DNA of 64,000 nt from Agrobacterium salinitolerans (GCF_002008225.1 NZ_MRDH01000006.1:826316-890315); one strand, 5' to 3'; shown: positions 24,183 to 32,577, numbered from the stretch's first letter. Program-made: numbers and translations. Notes: generated by a model from the letters alone, not told the origin.

Positions 24183-24503
24183 ACTCAAACCGCTCATTCC
24201 TCATCCGTCGTGAACACGATCGTCAGCCAGCGGCCGCTCCCCTCGCCGCCCAGCGCATCGCCGATCTCGTCGCGGATCGCGTCCCACTCCTCCAGACGCC
24301 GGGGCGGCCAGTCTTTCGGGACGATGAAAAAGAGTTCGATCTGACGGCCGCGGGCGACATAGAAATAGTGCGAGGAGAAACCGAATTTCTCCACCGTCTC
24401 GGCCGCCACCCGGTCCACATGCTGCTTGAAATCCAGCGGGGTCACCAGAAGGATGTCAGCCAGCGCCTGTTTCACATTGCCGAGCGGCATGGGGATGATG
24501 ACG
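24183..24503 (-). pseudogene. C-terminal fragment of a cation diffusion facilitator (duplicate)
   Basis: These 321 bases repeat, at clearly above 90 percent identity by eye, the 3' end of the complete CDF gene at 26410-27330. The minus-strand translation IIPMPLGNVKQALADILLVTP continues to FTTDEE and then stops, lacking the membrane part. A 9-base difference and several substitutions separate the copies. The homology breaks abruptly at 24503/26737. No start or ribosome site is suitable, so it is a dead remnant in direct orientation with the intact gene. Confidence 0.85.
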
Positions 24504-24704
24504 CCACAATTGCCAGACGACAGGCGTCTGCATGGTGGGAGCGCCTTTAAAGCCCATGGACCCGGGCTGGAAAGGCGCCCCCATAAAGTACAGACGTGAG
24601 AAAATGAACCGCCAGCAGACAGCAAACATCGCGACAGGAGGATCGGACTCCGCTTTTTTGCTCGTGAGCGCCGGCGGCGCTCTTACGACACTAAACCGTC
24701 AGGC
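24504..24704. other. Junction DNA beside the CDF fragment
   Basis: Holds two hairpins: CAGACG/CGTCTG (24514-24530), and GCGCCTTT/AAAGGCGC with inner AGCCC/GGGCT (24541-24578). There is no gene. It may be a leftover of the event that made the duplication. Confidence 0.4.
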
Positions 24705-25052
24705 TCACTTCACAACGATGGAAATGACATCCTGATAGCGGTGCGTTTCAGTTCCCTTAGCTATACCCGTCGCATTCACCGCACGTGTCGGAACGTTGCG
24801 GCCGCACTGCTTGCTTAAACGACTAGAAATGCCGCCATCTGAATAAGAGATGATCTTGGATTTCGGCAGCTTGGGCGCCAGCGCCGCAAAACTCAAAGGA
24901 GTCGCACCGCAGCTATCCGCTCTGTAAGCCGTGAGGTGGCGCGTCTGACCAACCGAAAGTTCCACCGTCTTGTCCGCACTGCCGGCGCTGACGCAACCCG
25001 AAAGAGCAAGGACAGCAACCGATACGCAGGTCAGTGAAATATATGACTTCAT
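24705..25052 (-). CDS. Small lipoprotein of unknown function
   Basis: 115 residues. Lipoprotein signal peptide with lipobox LALSGC, so Cys20 would be acylated. The mature protein is basic to neutral with two further cysteines (DSCGATPLSF and KQCGRNVPTRA), perhaps a disulfide. No domain recognised. It is alone on the minus strand inside the segment bracketed by the CDF duplicate. Confidence 0.7.
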   Translation of the reverse strand: MKSYISLTCVSVAVLALSGCVSAGSADKTVELSVGQTRHLTAYRADSCGATPLSFAALAPKLPKSKIISYSDGGISSRLSKQCGRNVPTRAVNATGIAKGTETHRYQDVISIVVK

Positions 25053-25172
25053 AATTTCTCTCCATTAATAGGTCGGCACATCTTAAAAAATAAACGAGAA
25101 CTTGCACCGCATCCCTTTACACGCGCTAGTTCAAGACTGGACGATTTTTAGAGCTTCACCTATCATCCTCAA

Positions 25173-25188
25173 TCACCCGATCGGGTGA
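25173..25188. promoter_or_regulatory. 16-bp perfect palindrome upstream of the LuxR-type gene
   Basis: TCACCCGATCGGGTGA is an exact 16-base palindrome whose right end is 62 bases before the LuxR-type start. A symmetrical site of this size is what LuxR-family HTH dimers bind, suggesting autoregulation or control of the divergent lipoprotein gene. Confidence 0.5.
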
Positions 25189-25250
25189 ATTAGTCGAGGT
25201 TAGAGGAACTGACTCTTTTGTTGAGGGCTACTCGGGGCAGGGATTGAGGC

Positions 25251-26360
25251 ATGAGCATTCGTGGCTTAAGGCACTCGGACGACGACCTGATAGACCTCAT
25301 TTATGCGGCGCTGCTCGGCGAGGCGTCGTGGCAGCAATTTCTCGACAGGCTTTCTGGGAATGCACCTGATGGCCGAACGATCTTGTTCTCCATGAATACG
25401 CGCGAACCCGACGATTACGTTGGCATGACCTCAAAATTCGATCTGTCGGAGCTTGAAAGCTATGCGGCATATTATATCAACACCAACCCATGGTTGGAGC
25501 ATTGCGGCAGGCGAAGCGTAGGCCTGGGCGTTTTCTCGGATCAGATCGTCCCCAGAACGCAGCTGGTTAGAACCGAGTTCTTCAATGACTGGTTGGCGCC
25601 CAACAACATTTCGTCCTCCATCGGCGTCACTATTGACAAGAATGGAGACAGCCCCCTGATCGTATCCACCGTTACCAGCCGCGACGATCCCGATGAAAAC
25701 AGCGCTTTTGCCGACCAGCTTACTCGTATCGCCCCCCATCTGAGGCGTGCCGCGCGTTTTTACAGGAACAGCTCGGCGCGATGGGCGGCCTTCGACCTCA
25801 ATACGTCGCTGTTTGACGCCGTTGGCACGGGTATCGTCATTGTCGGAGAGAACGCACAAATAAATACAACTTCCCCGATCGGGCAGAAGTTTCTGGACAA
25901 AGGGACGCTCATATCGGTTTCACCGCTCGGAAAGTTACGCCTGCGCGGCGAGGACGCTCAGACCGTGCTGAACGCCATGTTGATGCGAAATTATGCCGGT
26001 CCCAGAACAGCGGATTTTCTCTCGCACGGCATCAGGCTCACGCTTGTCGCAATGAAGAAAGAACGCCTCTCGCTGTACTTCGAGGGCCCCACCGTTGCAC
26101 TCCTGATCCAGCCTTCCGGCGCGCCTGGCGGAACACCCGGAATCGACCAGTTCTCTGAATTTCATCGGTTGACGATGGGAGAGCGGCGCGCATTTCTCGG
26201 CGTCATAAATGGTAAGACAATCACGCAGATAGCGCAGGACGCATCCGTGTCGCGCGAGACGATACGCACACAGCTCAAAAGCCTATACGCAAAGACAGGG
26301 ACGCATAGCCAGAACGACCTGCTGCGTCTCGCTTACCGAATGGCGAACCCAGCCCCCTAG
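25251..26360 (+). CDS. LuxR-family HTH regulator with N-terminal sensor
   Basis: 369 residues. The C-terminal HTH at about 305-360 reads FHRLTMGERRAFLGVINGKT, then ITQIAQDASVSRETIRTQLKSLYAKTG in two stretches, the GerE/LuxR pattern. The N-terminal 300 residues form a PAS-like sensory region; the six conserved autoinducer-binding residues of quorum-sensing LuxR proteins are not apparent, so it is probably not an AHL receptor. It lies between the truncated and intact CDF copies and may be horizontally acquired. Confidence 0.85.
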   Translation: MSIRGLRHSDDDLIDLIYAALLGEASWQQFLDRLSGNAPDGRTILFSMNTREPDDYVGMTSKFDLSELESYAAYYINTNPWLEHCGRRSVGLGVFSDQIVPRTQLVRTEFFNDWLAPNNISSSIGVTIDKNGDSPLIVSTVTSRDDPDENSAFADQLTRIAPHLRRAARFYRNSSARWAAFDLNTSLFDAVGTGIVIVGENAQINTTSPIGQKFLDKGTLISVSPLGKLRLRGEDAQTVLNAMLMRNYAGPRTADFLSHGIRLTLVAMKKERLSLYFEGPTVALLIQPSGAPGGTPGIDQFSEFHRLTMGERRAFLGVINGKTITQIAQDASVSRETIRTQLKSLYAKTGTHSQNDLLRLAYRMANPAP

Positions 26361-26409
26361 GTGTTCTTCGATTCGTACAACGCGTCCTTACTGAAGATGA
26401 CCCGCCGAC

Positions 26410-27330
26410 TCAAACCGCCCACTCTTCATCCGTCGTGAACACGATCGTCAGCCAGCGGTCGCTCCCCTCGCCGCCCAGCGCATCGCCGATCTCGTCGCGG
26501 ATCGCGTCCCACTCCTCCAGACGCCTGGGCGGCCAGTTTTTCGGCACGATGAAAAAGAGTTCGATCTGACGGCCGCGGCCGACACGGGCGACATAGGAAT
26601 AGTGGGAGGAGAAACCGAATTTCTCCACCGTCTCGACCGCCACCCGGTCCACATGCTGCTTGAATTCCAGCGGGGTCACCAGAAGGATGTCAGCCAGCGC
26701 CTGTTTCACATTGCCGAGCGGCATGGGGATGATGACGAGGCAGACCAGCGCCAGCACGGCCGGGTCGATATAGGGTGCAAGCCATGCCTGCGCCGTTCCC
26801 GTGAGCCCGTAACCCACGGCGAAGGCGACGAAGAGCGCCATGCTTAGAAGCGCGCTCATCAGCCAGCTTTTGGCATCCAGCGCCACGAATGCGGATTTCA
26901 GCCGGCGGTTCTGCCGTTTGACGAACCATGCCATGGCAAGTGAGACGGCGAAGCTGACGAAGGTGACGACGATGGCGTAGTCGAACTCGATCGATCTGCC
27001 GCCATCCATCAGGCTGTCGACGGCGTTGATGAGGGCGTAGATCGCCGCCCCCATCAGGAGCGTGCCGTTAAGCCCGAGCACCATCGGCTCCAGATGCCAG
27101 AAGCCCATGGTGAAACGCTCCACCAGCCGGCCGCCGGGTTTGGGCGCGGCGGAAGCGGCGATCAGCCGCGCGACAAGCAGCGCCAGCACCGTCATGAAAG
27201 CATCGGTCAGCGCATAAACACCGTCGAAAACAACCGCGAAAGAGCCGGAAAACAGGCCCGCGCCAATGCCGAACAGCGCCAGCAGAACCGTGACGGCAAT
27301 GGAGAATTTCAGCAGGGATTGTTCTGTCAT
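26410..27330 (-). CDS. Cation diffusion facilitator (CDF) transporter
   Basis: 306 residues from ATG 27330 (MTEQSLLKFSIAVTVLLALFG). Six membrane helices. Helix 2 has the metal-site Asp residues in VVFDGVYALTDAFMTV, and FALDAKSW-like DAKSWLMSALL marks helix 5. The cytosolic C-terminal domain (about residues 215-306) has ELFFIVPKNWPPRRLEEWDAI. It would export Zn2+, Fe2+ or Mn2+ by proton antiport. A truncated duplicate of its C-terminus lies at 24183-24503. A rhizobial repeat occupies its upstream region. Confidence 0.88.
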   Translation of the reverse strand: MTEQSLLKFSIAVTVLLALFGIGAGLFSGSFAVVFDGVYALTDAFMTVLALLVARLIAASAAPKPGGRLVERFTMGFWHLEPMVLGLNGTLLMGAAIYALINAVDSLMDGGRSIEFDYAIVVTFVSFAVSLAMAWFVKRQNRRLKSAFVALDAKSWLMSALLSMALFVAFAVGYGLTGTAQAWLAPYIDPAVLALVCLVIIPMPLGNVKQALADILLVTPLEFKQHVDRVAVETVEKFGFSSHYSYVARVGRGRQIELFFIVPKNWPPRRLEEWDAIRDEIGDALGGEGSDRWLTIVFTTDEEWAV

Positions 27331-27361
27331 GACGTGTATTCGACCTTCAAAGGCGGACGCC

Positions 27362-27472
27362 GCCTTATAGAGGTTTTCGCTTTTCTGCGAGTGGCGAAAA
27401 ATCTCTAACTCTTTGTTTTGTTGCATTTCCGGACGGAAAACCGGGGTCCACTTTTCCTGGAAATGCTCTATA
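27362..27472. repeat. Rhizobial intergenic repeat, copy 3
   Basis: TTTGTTGCATTTCCGGACGG then AAAACCGGGGTCCACTTTTCCTGGAAATGCTC carries the core seen at 6238-6345, including the CTCTTTGTTTT spacer. It sits between the divergent CDF and SDR genes and will overlap their promoters. Confidence 0.65.
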
Positions 27473-27510
27473 AACACCACATACGGCACTCACAAGACAG
27501 GACAAACTCC

Positions 27511-28299
27511 ATGGATTTCGGCATTTCCGGCAAACGCGCCCTCGTTCTCGCCTCCTCTCGCGGCCTTGGGCTGGGCATTGCGACCGCGCTGGCAAAAGAA
27601 GGCGCAAACGTCCTTCTGGTTGGCCGAAGCGGTGAAAAGCTGGCGGAAAATTGCAAGGCGATCAATGCGCTTGGCAACGGCAAGGCCGACTGGGTGTGGG
27701 GCGATCTTGCCGAGGATAATTTCGTCGAAGCCATGGTTCAGGCCGTCAACGACAAGCTCGGCGGCATCGATATTCTCGTCAACAATACCGGTGGTCCAAC
27801 GCCCGGCCTCGCACAGGACATGACGGTCGACAAGCTCGACACTTTTTTTCAGTCCATGGTGCTGCGGGTCATCACGCTGACCAATGCGCTGTTGCCGCAG
27901 ATGAAAGAACAGGGGTTCGGCCGCATCCTCACCGTCGCCTCGTCAGGCGTGTTCGAACCGATCCCCAATCTCGCCCTTTCCAACACGCTGCGCGGCGCGC
28001 TCGTCGGCTGGAGCAAGACTCTGTCCTCAGAAGTCGCCTCCTTCGGCATCACCTCCAACCTGCTGCTACCCGGCCGCATCCACACCGACCGCATCGACGA
28101 GCTGGATGGCGCCAATGCCAAGCGTCTGGGCAAGAGCGTCGAAGAAATCCGTGAAGCTTCGGTCAAGAGCATTCCGGCCGGCCGTCTCGGCACGGTGGAA
28201 GAATTTGCCGCCGCCGGTGCTTTCCTGTGCTCGGTGCCGGCAAGCTATATTACCGGCACGATGCTGCGGGTGGATGGCGGCGCGGCGAAGTCGAACTGA
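27511..28299 (+). CDS. SDR-family oxidoreductase with altered active site
   Basis: 262 residues from ATG 27511. The Rossmann N-terminus ALVLASSRGLGLGIATALAKEG binds NAD(P), and NNTGGPTPG is the NNAG-type motif. The catalytic Ser remains in TVASSGVFEPIP. Where classical enzymes have YxxxK, the sequence reads LSNTLRGALVGWSK, so Tyr and Lys appear replaced by Ser and Arg. This matches a 3-oxoacyl-ACP reductase-like SDR subgroup lacking the usual tetrad. The C-terminus ITGTMLRVDGG is normal. Reaction uncertain. Confidence 0.88.
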   Translation: MDFGISGKRALVLASSRGLGLGIATALAKEGANVLLVGRSGEKLAENCKAINALGNGKADWVWGDLAEDNFVEAMVQAVNDKLGGIDILVNNTGGPTPGLAQDMTVDKLDTFFQSMVLRVITLTNALLPQMKEQGFGRILTVASSGVFEPIPNLALSNTLRGALVGWSKTLSSEVASFGITSNLLLPGRIHTDRIDELDGANAKRLGKSVEEIREASVKSIPAGRLGTVEEFAAAGAFLCSVPASYITGTMLRVDGGAAKSN

Positions 28300-28321
28300 A
28301 CGCCGGCAGCCTCAAGCGGCA

Positions 28322-29299
28322 TTACGGAGCCGTTCCATAAACGACGTAACGGTTCCGTCCGGTATTCTTCGCCTCATAAAGTGCTGTATCGGCGTGGCGC
28401 AGCACATCGCTGGCGCTTTCACCGGGACTGGCATAGGCAATGCCGGCCGAACAGCTGTAGCGAAATTCGGGCCTGTCAGGCAGCGGCGCGGCATCGGCCA
28501 GAGACAACTGAAGCTGGCGCATCAGCGTTTCGGCGCTGTGCATGCGCGCGCCGCTGAGCACCAGCAGAAACTCTTCGCCACCGATTCTCCCGAGAAGGTC
28601 GTCACGGCCGGCAGTTGAAGACAGCCGCGCCGCGAAATCTTTCAGCACGAGATCGCCACAGGCATGGCCGAAGCGGTCGTTGACGCTCTTGAAATGGTCG
28701 ATATCCATGATGATGACGGCGAGCGCCTGCGCCTTGTTTGGGCCGAGCAGGTGGTTGAGAGTGTCCATGGCGTAACGGCGGTTGCCGAGGCCGGTCAGCT
28801 CATCGCTCAAGGCGGATTTCAGCGCCCGGTCCCGCTCCTGGCGCAGATCGCGCAATTCGACGCCGAGTTCGGATACATCGGTTATGACGCAAAGCATCCA
28901 GCCGCCCGGCAACGTCGTTTCGGTCGTCAGCATCCACCGGCCGTCCTTGAGGCTGGTTTCGATGGTGCGAAAAGGCAGTTTGCCACGCCGCGTCTTTGCC
29001 GAGCGCAGCCACAATTCGAAATCCGACGTCTCTATGGCCGTGCCGGTTGCGGTTTGGTAACCGCTGCGCATCAGGTCCACCCAGCTCGGAAACACATTCG
29101 GGCCGACGCCGAGCGCGGTGCGGAAGGCAGTGTTGGCAAAACGCATCTCGTCATGCCCGTCAAACAGCGCATAGCCCTGCTGCGATGCTTCCATGAGGCT
29201 CATGAGCTGTTGGATGAAAACGTCCATATCACCTTGAATGAGACCGATATGCCCGGGTAGCGCGTCATTCACGGCGTGTTGGCTGATCTGGTGAGACAT
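28322..29299 (-). CDS. Diguanylate cyclase with PAS-like sensor
   Basis: 325 residues from ATG 29299 (MSHQISQHAVNDALPGHIG). A PAS-like domain fills about 30-150 (YALFDGHDEMRFANTAFRTAL). The GGDEF domain follows from about 165: DELTGLGNRRYAMD, IIMDIDHFKSVNDRFGH and the active site RIGGEEFLLVLSG. Makes c-di-GMP. The product-inhibition I-site RxxD five residues upstream of GGEEF reads GRDD, so feedback inhibition is probably lost. No membrane segment: cytosolic. Convergent with the SDR gene. Confidence 0.92.
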   Translation of the reverse strand: MSHQISQHAVNDALPGHIGLIQGDMDVFIQQLMSLMEASQQGYALFDGHDEMRFANTAFRTALGVGPNVFPSWVDLMRSGYQTATGTAIETSDFELWLRSAKTRRGKLPFRTIETSLKDGRWMLTTETTLPGGWMLCVITDVSELGVELRDLRQERDRALKSALSDELTGLGNRRYAMDTLNHLLGPNKAQALAVIIMDIDHFKSVNDRFGHACGDLVLKDFAARLSSTAGRDDLLGRIGGEEFLLVLSGARMHSAETLMRQLQLSLADAAPLPDRPEFRYSCSAGIAYASPGESASDVLRHADTALYEAKNTGRNRYVVYGTAP

Positions 29300-29704
29300 C
29301 GAATTTCCAAGACTACGACAAGATGGAACCATACGGACGGCAATAGTACGACACCAATTTTTTTGATAAAATATTCATATTCCAAAATAACGTCGTATCG
29401 ACTGAAGTACATTTTACGCTCCAGCCCTACCTAACAGCAAAATCCTAAAAGTATTTCCGAAAACTACAACGTTCTTTCATTCCGGCATAAACATCCTGTT
29501 CACCATGCGCCGTAGCTGTCCGCATGTGAGAGCTCATGCGACGAGGCGCATGGCTCAAAAACAATAGGCGGCGCTTGCCATTCCGTCGGCCTTGTGCAAT
29601 CAACCGCCCTCCTCTGACATCGGGGTGCCAAAGGCATCCCTTATCCTCACGCCGGGCCGCCCAAGGGCCGGGTGGGTTCTTCTATCGGCAACAAGGATAT
29701 GGCG
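29300..29704. other. A+T-rich divergent intergenic region
   Basis: About 405 bases between the diguanylate cyclase and the Hsp70-like gene. It starts very A+T rich (29355-29480), a probable double promoter zone. No ORF or palindrome stands out. Confidence 0.4.
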
Positions 29705-31003
29705 ATGACGCAAAAGCGGGCTCTCGGCCTCGATTTCGGCACGACCAACACGGTCATGGCTCTTTCCGACACGGGCGGCGCCAGCCGTTCCATGCGCTTC
29801 ACCAGCAGCGCGGGCACGGATGACAGCATGCGCACGGCGCTCTCCTTCATGAAGGATGCCGGCCTCGGTGCGGCCGCCCTGCATGTGGAAGCCGGCCATG
29901 CCGCTATCCGGCAATTCATCGACAATGCCGGCGATTGCCGTTTCCTGCAGTCGATCAAGACATTTGCGGCCTCGCCGCTGTTTCAGGGTACGCTGATCTT
30001 CGCCAAGCGCCAGAGCTTCGAAGACCTGATGGACGTGTTCCTGCGCAAGCTGAAGACCTATGCGGGCGAGGAATGGCCGGGAGACGTCTCCACCGTCATC
30101 GCCGGCCGGCCGGTGCGTTTCGCCGGCAGCAATCCGGATGAGGCGCTGGCGCTCGCCCGGTACAACGAGGCGCTCACCCGCGCCGGTTTCCCGGAAATCC
30201 ACTATGTCTACGAACCGGTGGCGGCCGCCTATTATTTCGCCCAGAGCCTGAAGAAGGATGCCAATGTGCTGGTGGCGGATTTCGGCGGCGGCACGACGGA
30301 CTATTCGCTAATCCGCTTCGAAACCCATGCCGGCAAGCTTTCCGCCACCCCCATCGGCCATTCCGGCGTTGGCGTCGCGGGCGATCATTTCGACTTCCGC
30401 ATGATCGACAATCTGGTCTCGCCTGAGATCGGCAAGGGCAGCAAGTTCAAGAGCTTCGACAAGGTGCTGGATGTGCCCTCCGGCTATTACGTGAATTTCG
30501 GCCGCTGGAACCAGCTGTCGATCTTCAAGACCTCGAAGGAATTCACAGACCTCAAATCGCTGGTGCGCTCGGCACTGGAGCCGGAAAAGCTCGAACTCTT
30601 CATCGATCTCGTCGAACATGACGAGGGTTACCCGCTCTATCAGGCGATTTCCGCCACCAAGATGGCGCTCTCCTCGGCGGAAGAAGCGGAATTCAACTTC
30701 GCACCATTGGGCAAGGCCGGGCGCAAGATGGTGAAGCGCAGCGATTTCAACAATTGGATCGCCGAAGACCTCGCCAAGATAGAAGAAGCGCTCGACGAGG
30801 TTCTGGAAAAAACAAAAGTTGCGCCCGAAGCCATCGACAAGGTGTTCCTGACCGGCGGCACCTCCTTCGTGCCGGCCGTGCGCGAGCTTTTCACCCGCCG
30901 TTTCGACGCCGACCGGATCGAAAGCGGCGGTGAGCTGCTCTCGATTGCGCATGGTCTCGCCATGATCGGCGAAAGCGACGATATTCAGCGCTGGACAGTG
31001 TGA
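29705..31003 (+). CDS. Hsp70-family protein (YegD-like)
   Basis: 432 residues from ATG 29705, with AAGGA 7 bases upstream; ATG 29699 overlaps that site. The actin-fold ATPase is complete: phosphate 1 LGLDFGTTNTVMALSD, phosphate 2 VLVADFGGGTTDYSLIRF and adenosine motif VFLTGGTSFVPAVRELF. The substrate-binding domain of DnaK is missing, as in E. coli YegD. Role as chaperone-like ATPase of unknown client. It is followed 43 bases later by a uracil-DNA glycosylase gene. Confidence 0.9.
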   Translation: MTQKRALGLDFGTTNTVMALSDTGGASRSMRFTSSAGTDDSMRTALSFMKDAGLGAAALHVEAGHAAIRQFIDNAGDCRFLQSIKTFAASPLFQGTLIFAKRQSFEDLMDVFLRKLKTYAGEEWPGDVSTVIAGRPVRFAGSNPDEALALARYNEALTRAGFPEIHYVYEPVAAAYYFAQSLKKDANVLVADFGGGTTDYSLIRFETHAGKLSATPIGHSGVGVAGDHFDFRMIDNLVSPEIGKGSKFKSFDKVLDVPSGYYVNFGRWNQLSIFKTSKEFTDLKSLVRSALEPEKLELFIDLVEHDEGYPLYQAISATKMALSSAEEAEFNFAPLGKAGRKMVKRSDFNNWIAEDLAKIEEALDEVLEKTKVAPEAIDKVFLTGGTSFVPAVRELFTRRFDADRIESGGELLSIAHGLAMIGESDDIQRWTV

Positions 31004-31010
31004 TTTGCGG

Positions 31011-31028
31011 GTTCCCCGGGCGGGGAAC
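31011..31028 (+). other. Hairpin between the Hsp70-like and glycosylase genes
   Basis: GTTCCCCG / CGGGGAAC with a 2-base loop in the 43-base gap. There is no T tract; it could slow transcription or stabilise the upstream message. Confidence 0.4.
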
Positions 31029-31046
31029 ATGGGGTAATTTCCGCCC

Positions 31047-31931
31047 ATGATCGCCGCTCACGACCTCTCCCCGGCCGAACTCGCCGCCCTACTGCATTTC
31101 CATGCGGATGCGGGCGTGGACTGGCTGCTGGAAGAGACCCCGGTCGACCGTTTCGCCGAATTTGCCGCCGCCCGCCCGGCCCGATCCGCGCCTGCGCGGG
31201 AGGTGCCCGAGGCATCACGCCAGATGGAAAGGCCGGCGGAACGCCGTGCCGATGCGCCTCAGCGGCAGGCGGCGACGCGCAGCACGCCGGCGGCCCCCGC
31301 CATCCAGCAGAATGTCGCCATGCCGGACGAGCAGGCCGTGGCGGCCGCGCGTTTTGCGGCGGAAAGCGCGCGCTCACTCGGCGAGCTGAAAACCGCGCTT
31401 GAGGGTTTCAACGGCTGCAACCTCAAGAACAGCGCGCGCAATACGATTTTCACCGAGGGTGACCCCGCCTCCGCCATCATGGTCATCGGCCCCATGCCTG
31501 ACGCCGATGACGACCGCGAGGGTCTGCCCTTTGCCGGCAAGACCGGGTTGCTGCTCGAGCGCATGCTGGCAGCCATCGGGCTTGAGCGCAGCGCCATCAT
31601 GCTCGGCAACGTCGTGCCATGGCGGCCGCCGGGCAACCGCCCGCCGACTCAGGCCGAAATGGATATCTGCCGCCCCTTCATCGAGCGTCAGATTGCGCTT
31701 GCCGAGCCGAAACACCTGTTGCTTCTCGGCAACTTCACCGCTCGTTTCTTCTTTGGCGGCACCGGCACGATCCATACGCTGCGCGGACAGTGGCGTGATG
31801 TCGCAGCCGGACACCTGATTGTGCCGGCGCTCGCAAGCCTGCATCCGCAGGAACTGTTGAACGCTCCGGCCAGCAAGTCCCTGGCATGGCAGGATTTATT
31901 GGCTTTTCAGGCCAAGATTACTGAAGGCTGA
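31047..31931 (+). CDS. Uracil-DNA glycosylase, family 4-type
   Basis: 294 residues. An alanine- and arginine-rich N-terminal tail (about residues 1-100) precedes the catalytic domain. Motif A is VIGPMPDADDDREGLPFAGK, followed by GNVVPWRPPGNRPPT and motif B SLHPQELLN, as in family 4 uracil glycosylases. The usual four cysteines of the iron-sulfur cluster are not all apparent here: I see C136 (GCNLKNS) and C209 only. It excises uracil from DNA in the base-excision pathway. Likely cotranscribed with the Hsp70-like gene. Confidence 0.88.
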   Translation: MIAAHDLSPAELAALLHFHADAGVDWLLEETPVDRFAEFAAARPARSAPAREVPEASRQMERPAERRADAPQRQAATRSTPAAPAIQQNVAMPDEQAVAAARFAAESARSLGELKTALEGFNGCNLKNSARNTIFTEGDPASAIMVIGPMPDADDDREGLPFAGKTGLLLERMLAAIGLERSAIMLGNVVPWRPPGNRPPTQAEMDICRPFIERQIALAEPKHLLLLGNFTARFFFGGTGTIHTLRGQWRDVAAGHLIVPALASLHPQELLNAPASKSLAWQDLLAFQAKITEG

Positions 31932-32083
31932 TTGCCTCATTCCTGGTCAATGTAAATGAATTATGAAAAAAGCCATGCGCATTACGCATAACAGCGGCGC
32001 ATTTGGTCCGCTTGCCAAATCCATGCTGCGCTGCGATATATCGGACGTGTCTTGGGAGGAATTCGGTTAAAGGAACCAAGGCA

Positions 32084-32275
32084 ATGACCACTCGCTTCCG
32101 TCCGGTACATTCCGGCTTTGAAACGCTCCGCCTGGCGGGCCTCGGCCCTCGCTCCAGTCAGGGTTACCATCGTTTCGGCGCAGCCGCTAACGAACAGATG
32201 ACCGCACGCGCTGCCATGCAGCAGGTCCGCGTGACGCGTCCCTCGGCAGTCTTTGCGGATTTCCGCGAGCGCTGA
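32084..32275 (+). CDS. Small hypothetical protein
   Basis: 63 residues from ATG 32084, preceded by AAAGGAACCAAGGCA. Basic and soluble (MTTRFRPVHSGFETLRLAGL then RAAMQQVRVTRPSAVFADFRER). No membrane span or domain recognised. The ribosome site and own leader support it as a real gene. Confidence 0.5.
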   Translation: MTTRFRPVHSGFETLRLAGLGPRSSQGYHRFGAAANEQMTARAAMQQVRVTRPSAVFADFRER

Positions 32276-32577
32276 GATGCTCTCAGGCCAGTTTAACGCT
32301 GGTCCCTAGATATGATTGCGCGCTGGCGTCTTTCTTCGGGAAGGCGCCTTTTGCTTTTTGTGGAGCTTTTTTCGCGAGAGGGTTGCGAGGTTTTTGAGCC
32401 CCCCCCCCAATGCTCTGACGTCATCCTCGGGCTTGACCCGAGGATCTAAGCACCTCAACAAAATCAAAACGTTGGCAGATCCTCGGGACAAGCCCGAGGA
32501 TGACGCCGAGAGAAGAGAGACCCGCCGTCGTCAACTTCAAGAGAACGGCACGCAAGCATACCGTGGGACTAGCAACG
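32276..32577. other. Intergenic stretch with a C10 tract and a mosaic repeat
   Basis: About 302 bases. It contains a run of ten C residues (32399-32408) and the two-hairpin element at 32416-32505. No gene is seen. Confidence 0.5.
32416..32505. repeat. Two-hairpin rhizobial mosaic element, copy B
   Basis: TGACGTCATCCTCGGGCTTG and CAAGCCCGAGGATGACG are inverted ends of one 90-base element. Each end is also a hairpin (TCCTCGGG / CCCGAGGA). Closely related to 20462-20550 at the ends, with a divergent centre. Confidence 0.88.

Noticed and set aside
24194-24625. 143-codon frame as an intact gene
   Set aside because: Its C-terminal part is the truncated CDF duplicate, and its N-terminal part is junction DNA without a ribosome site.
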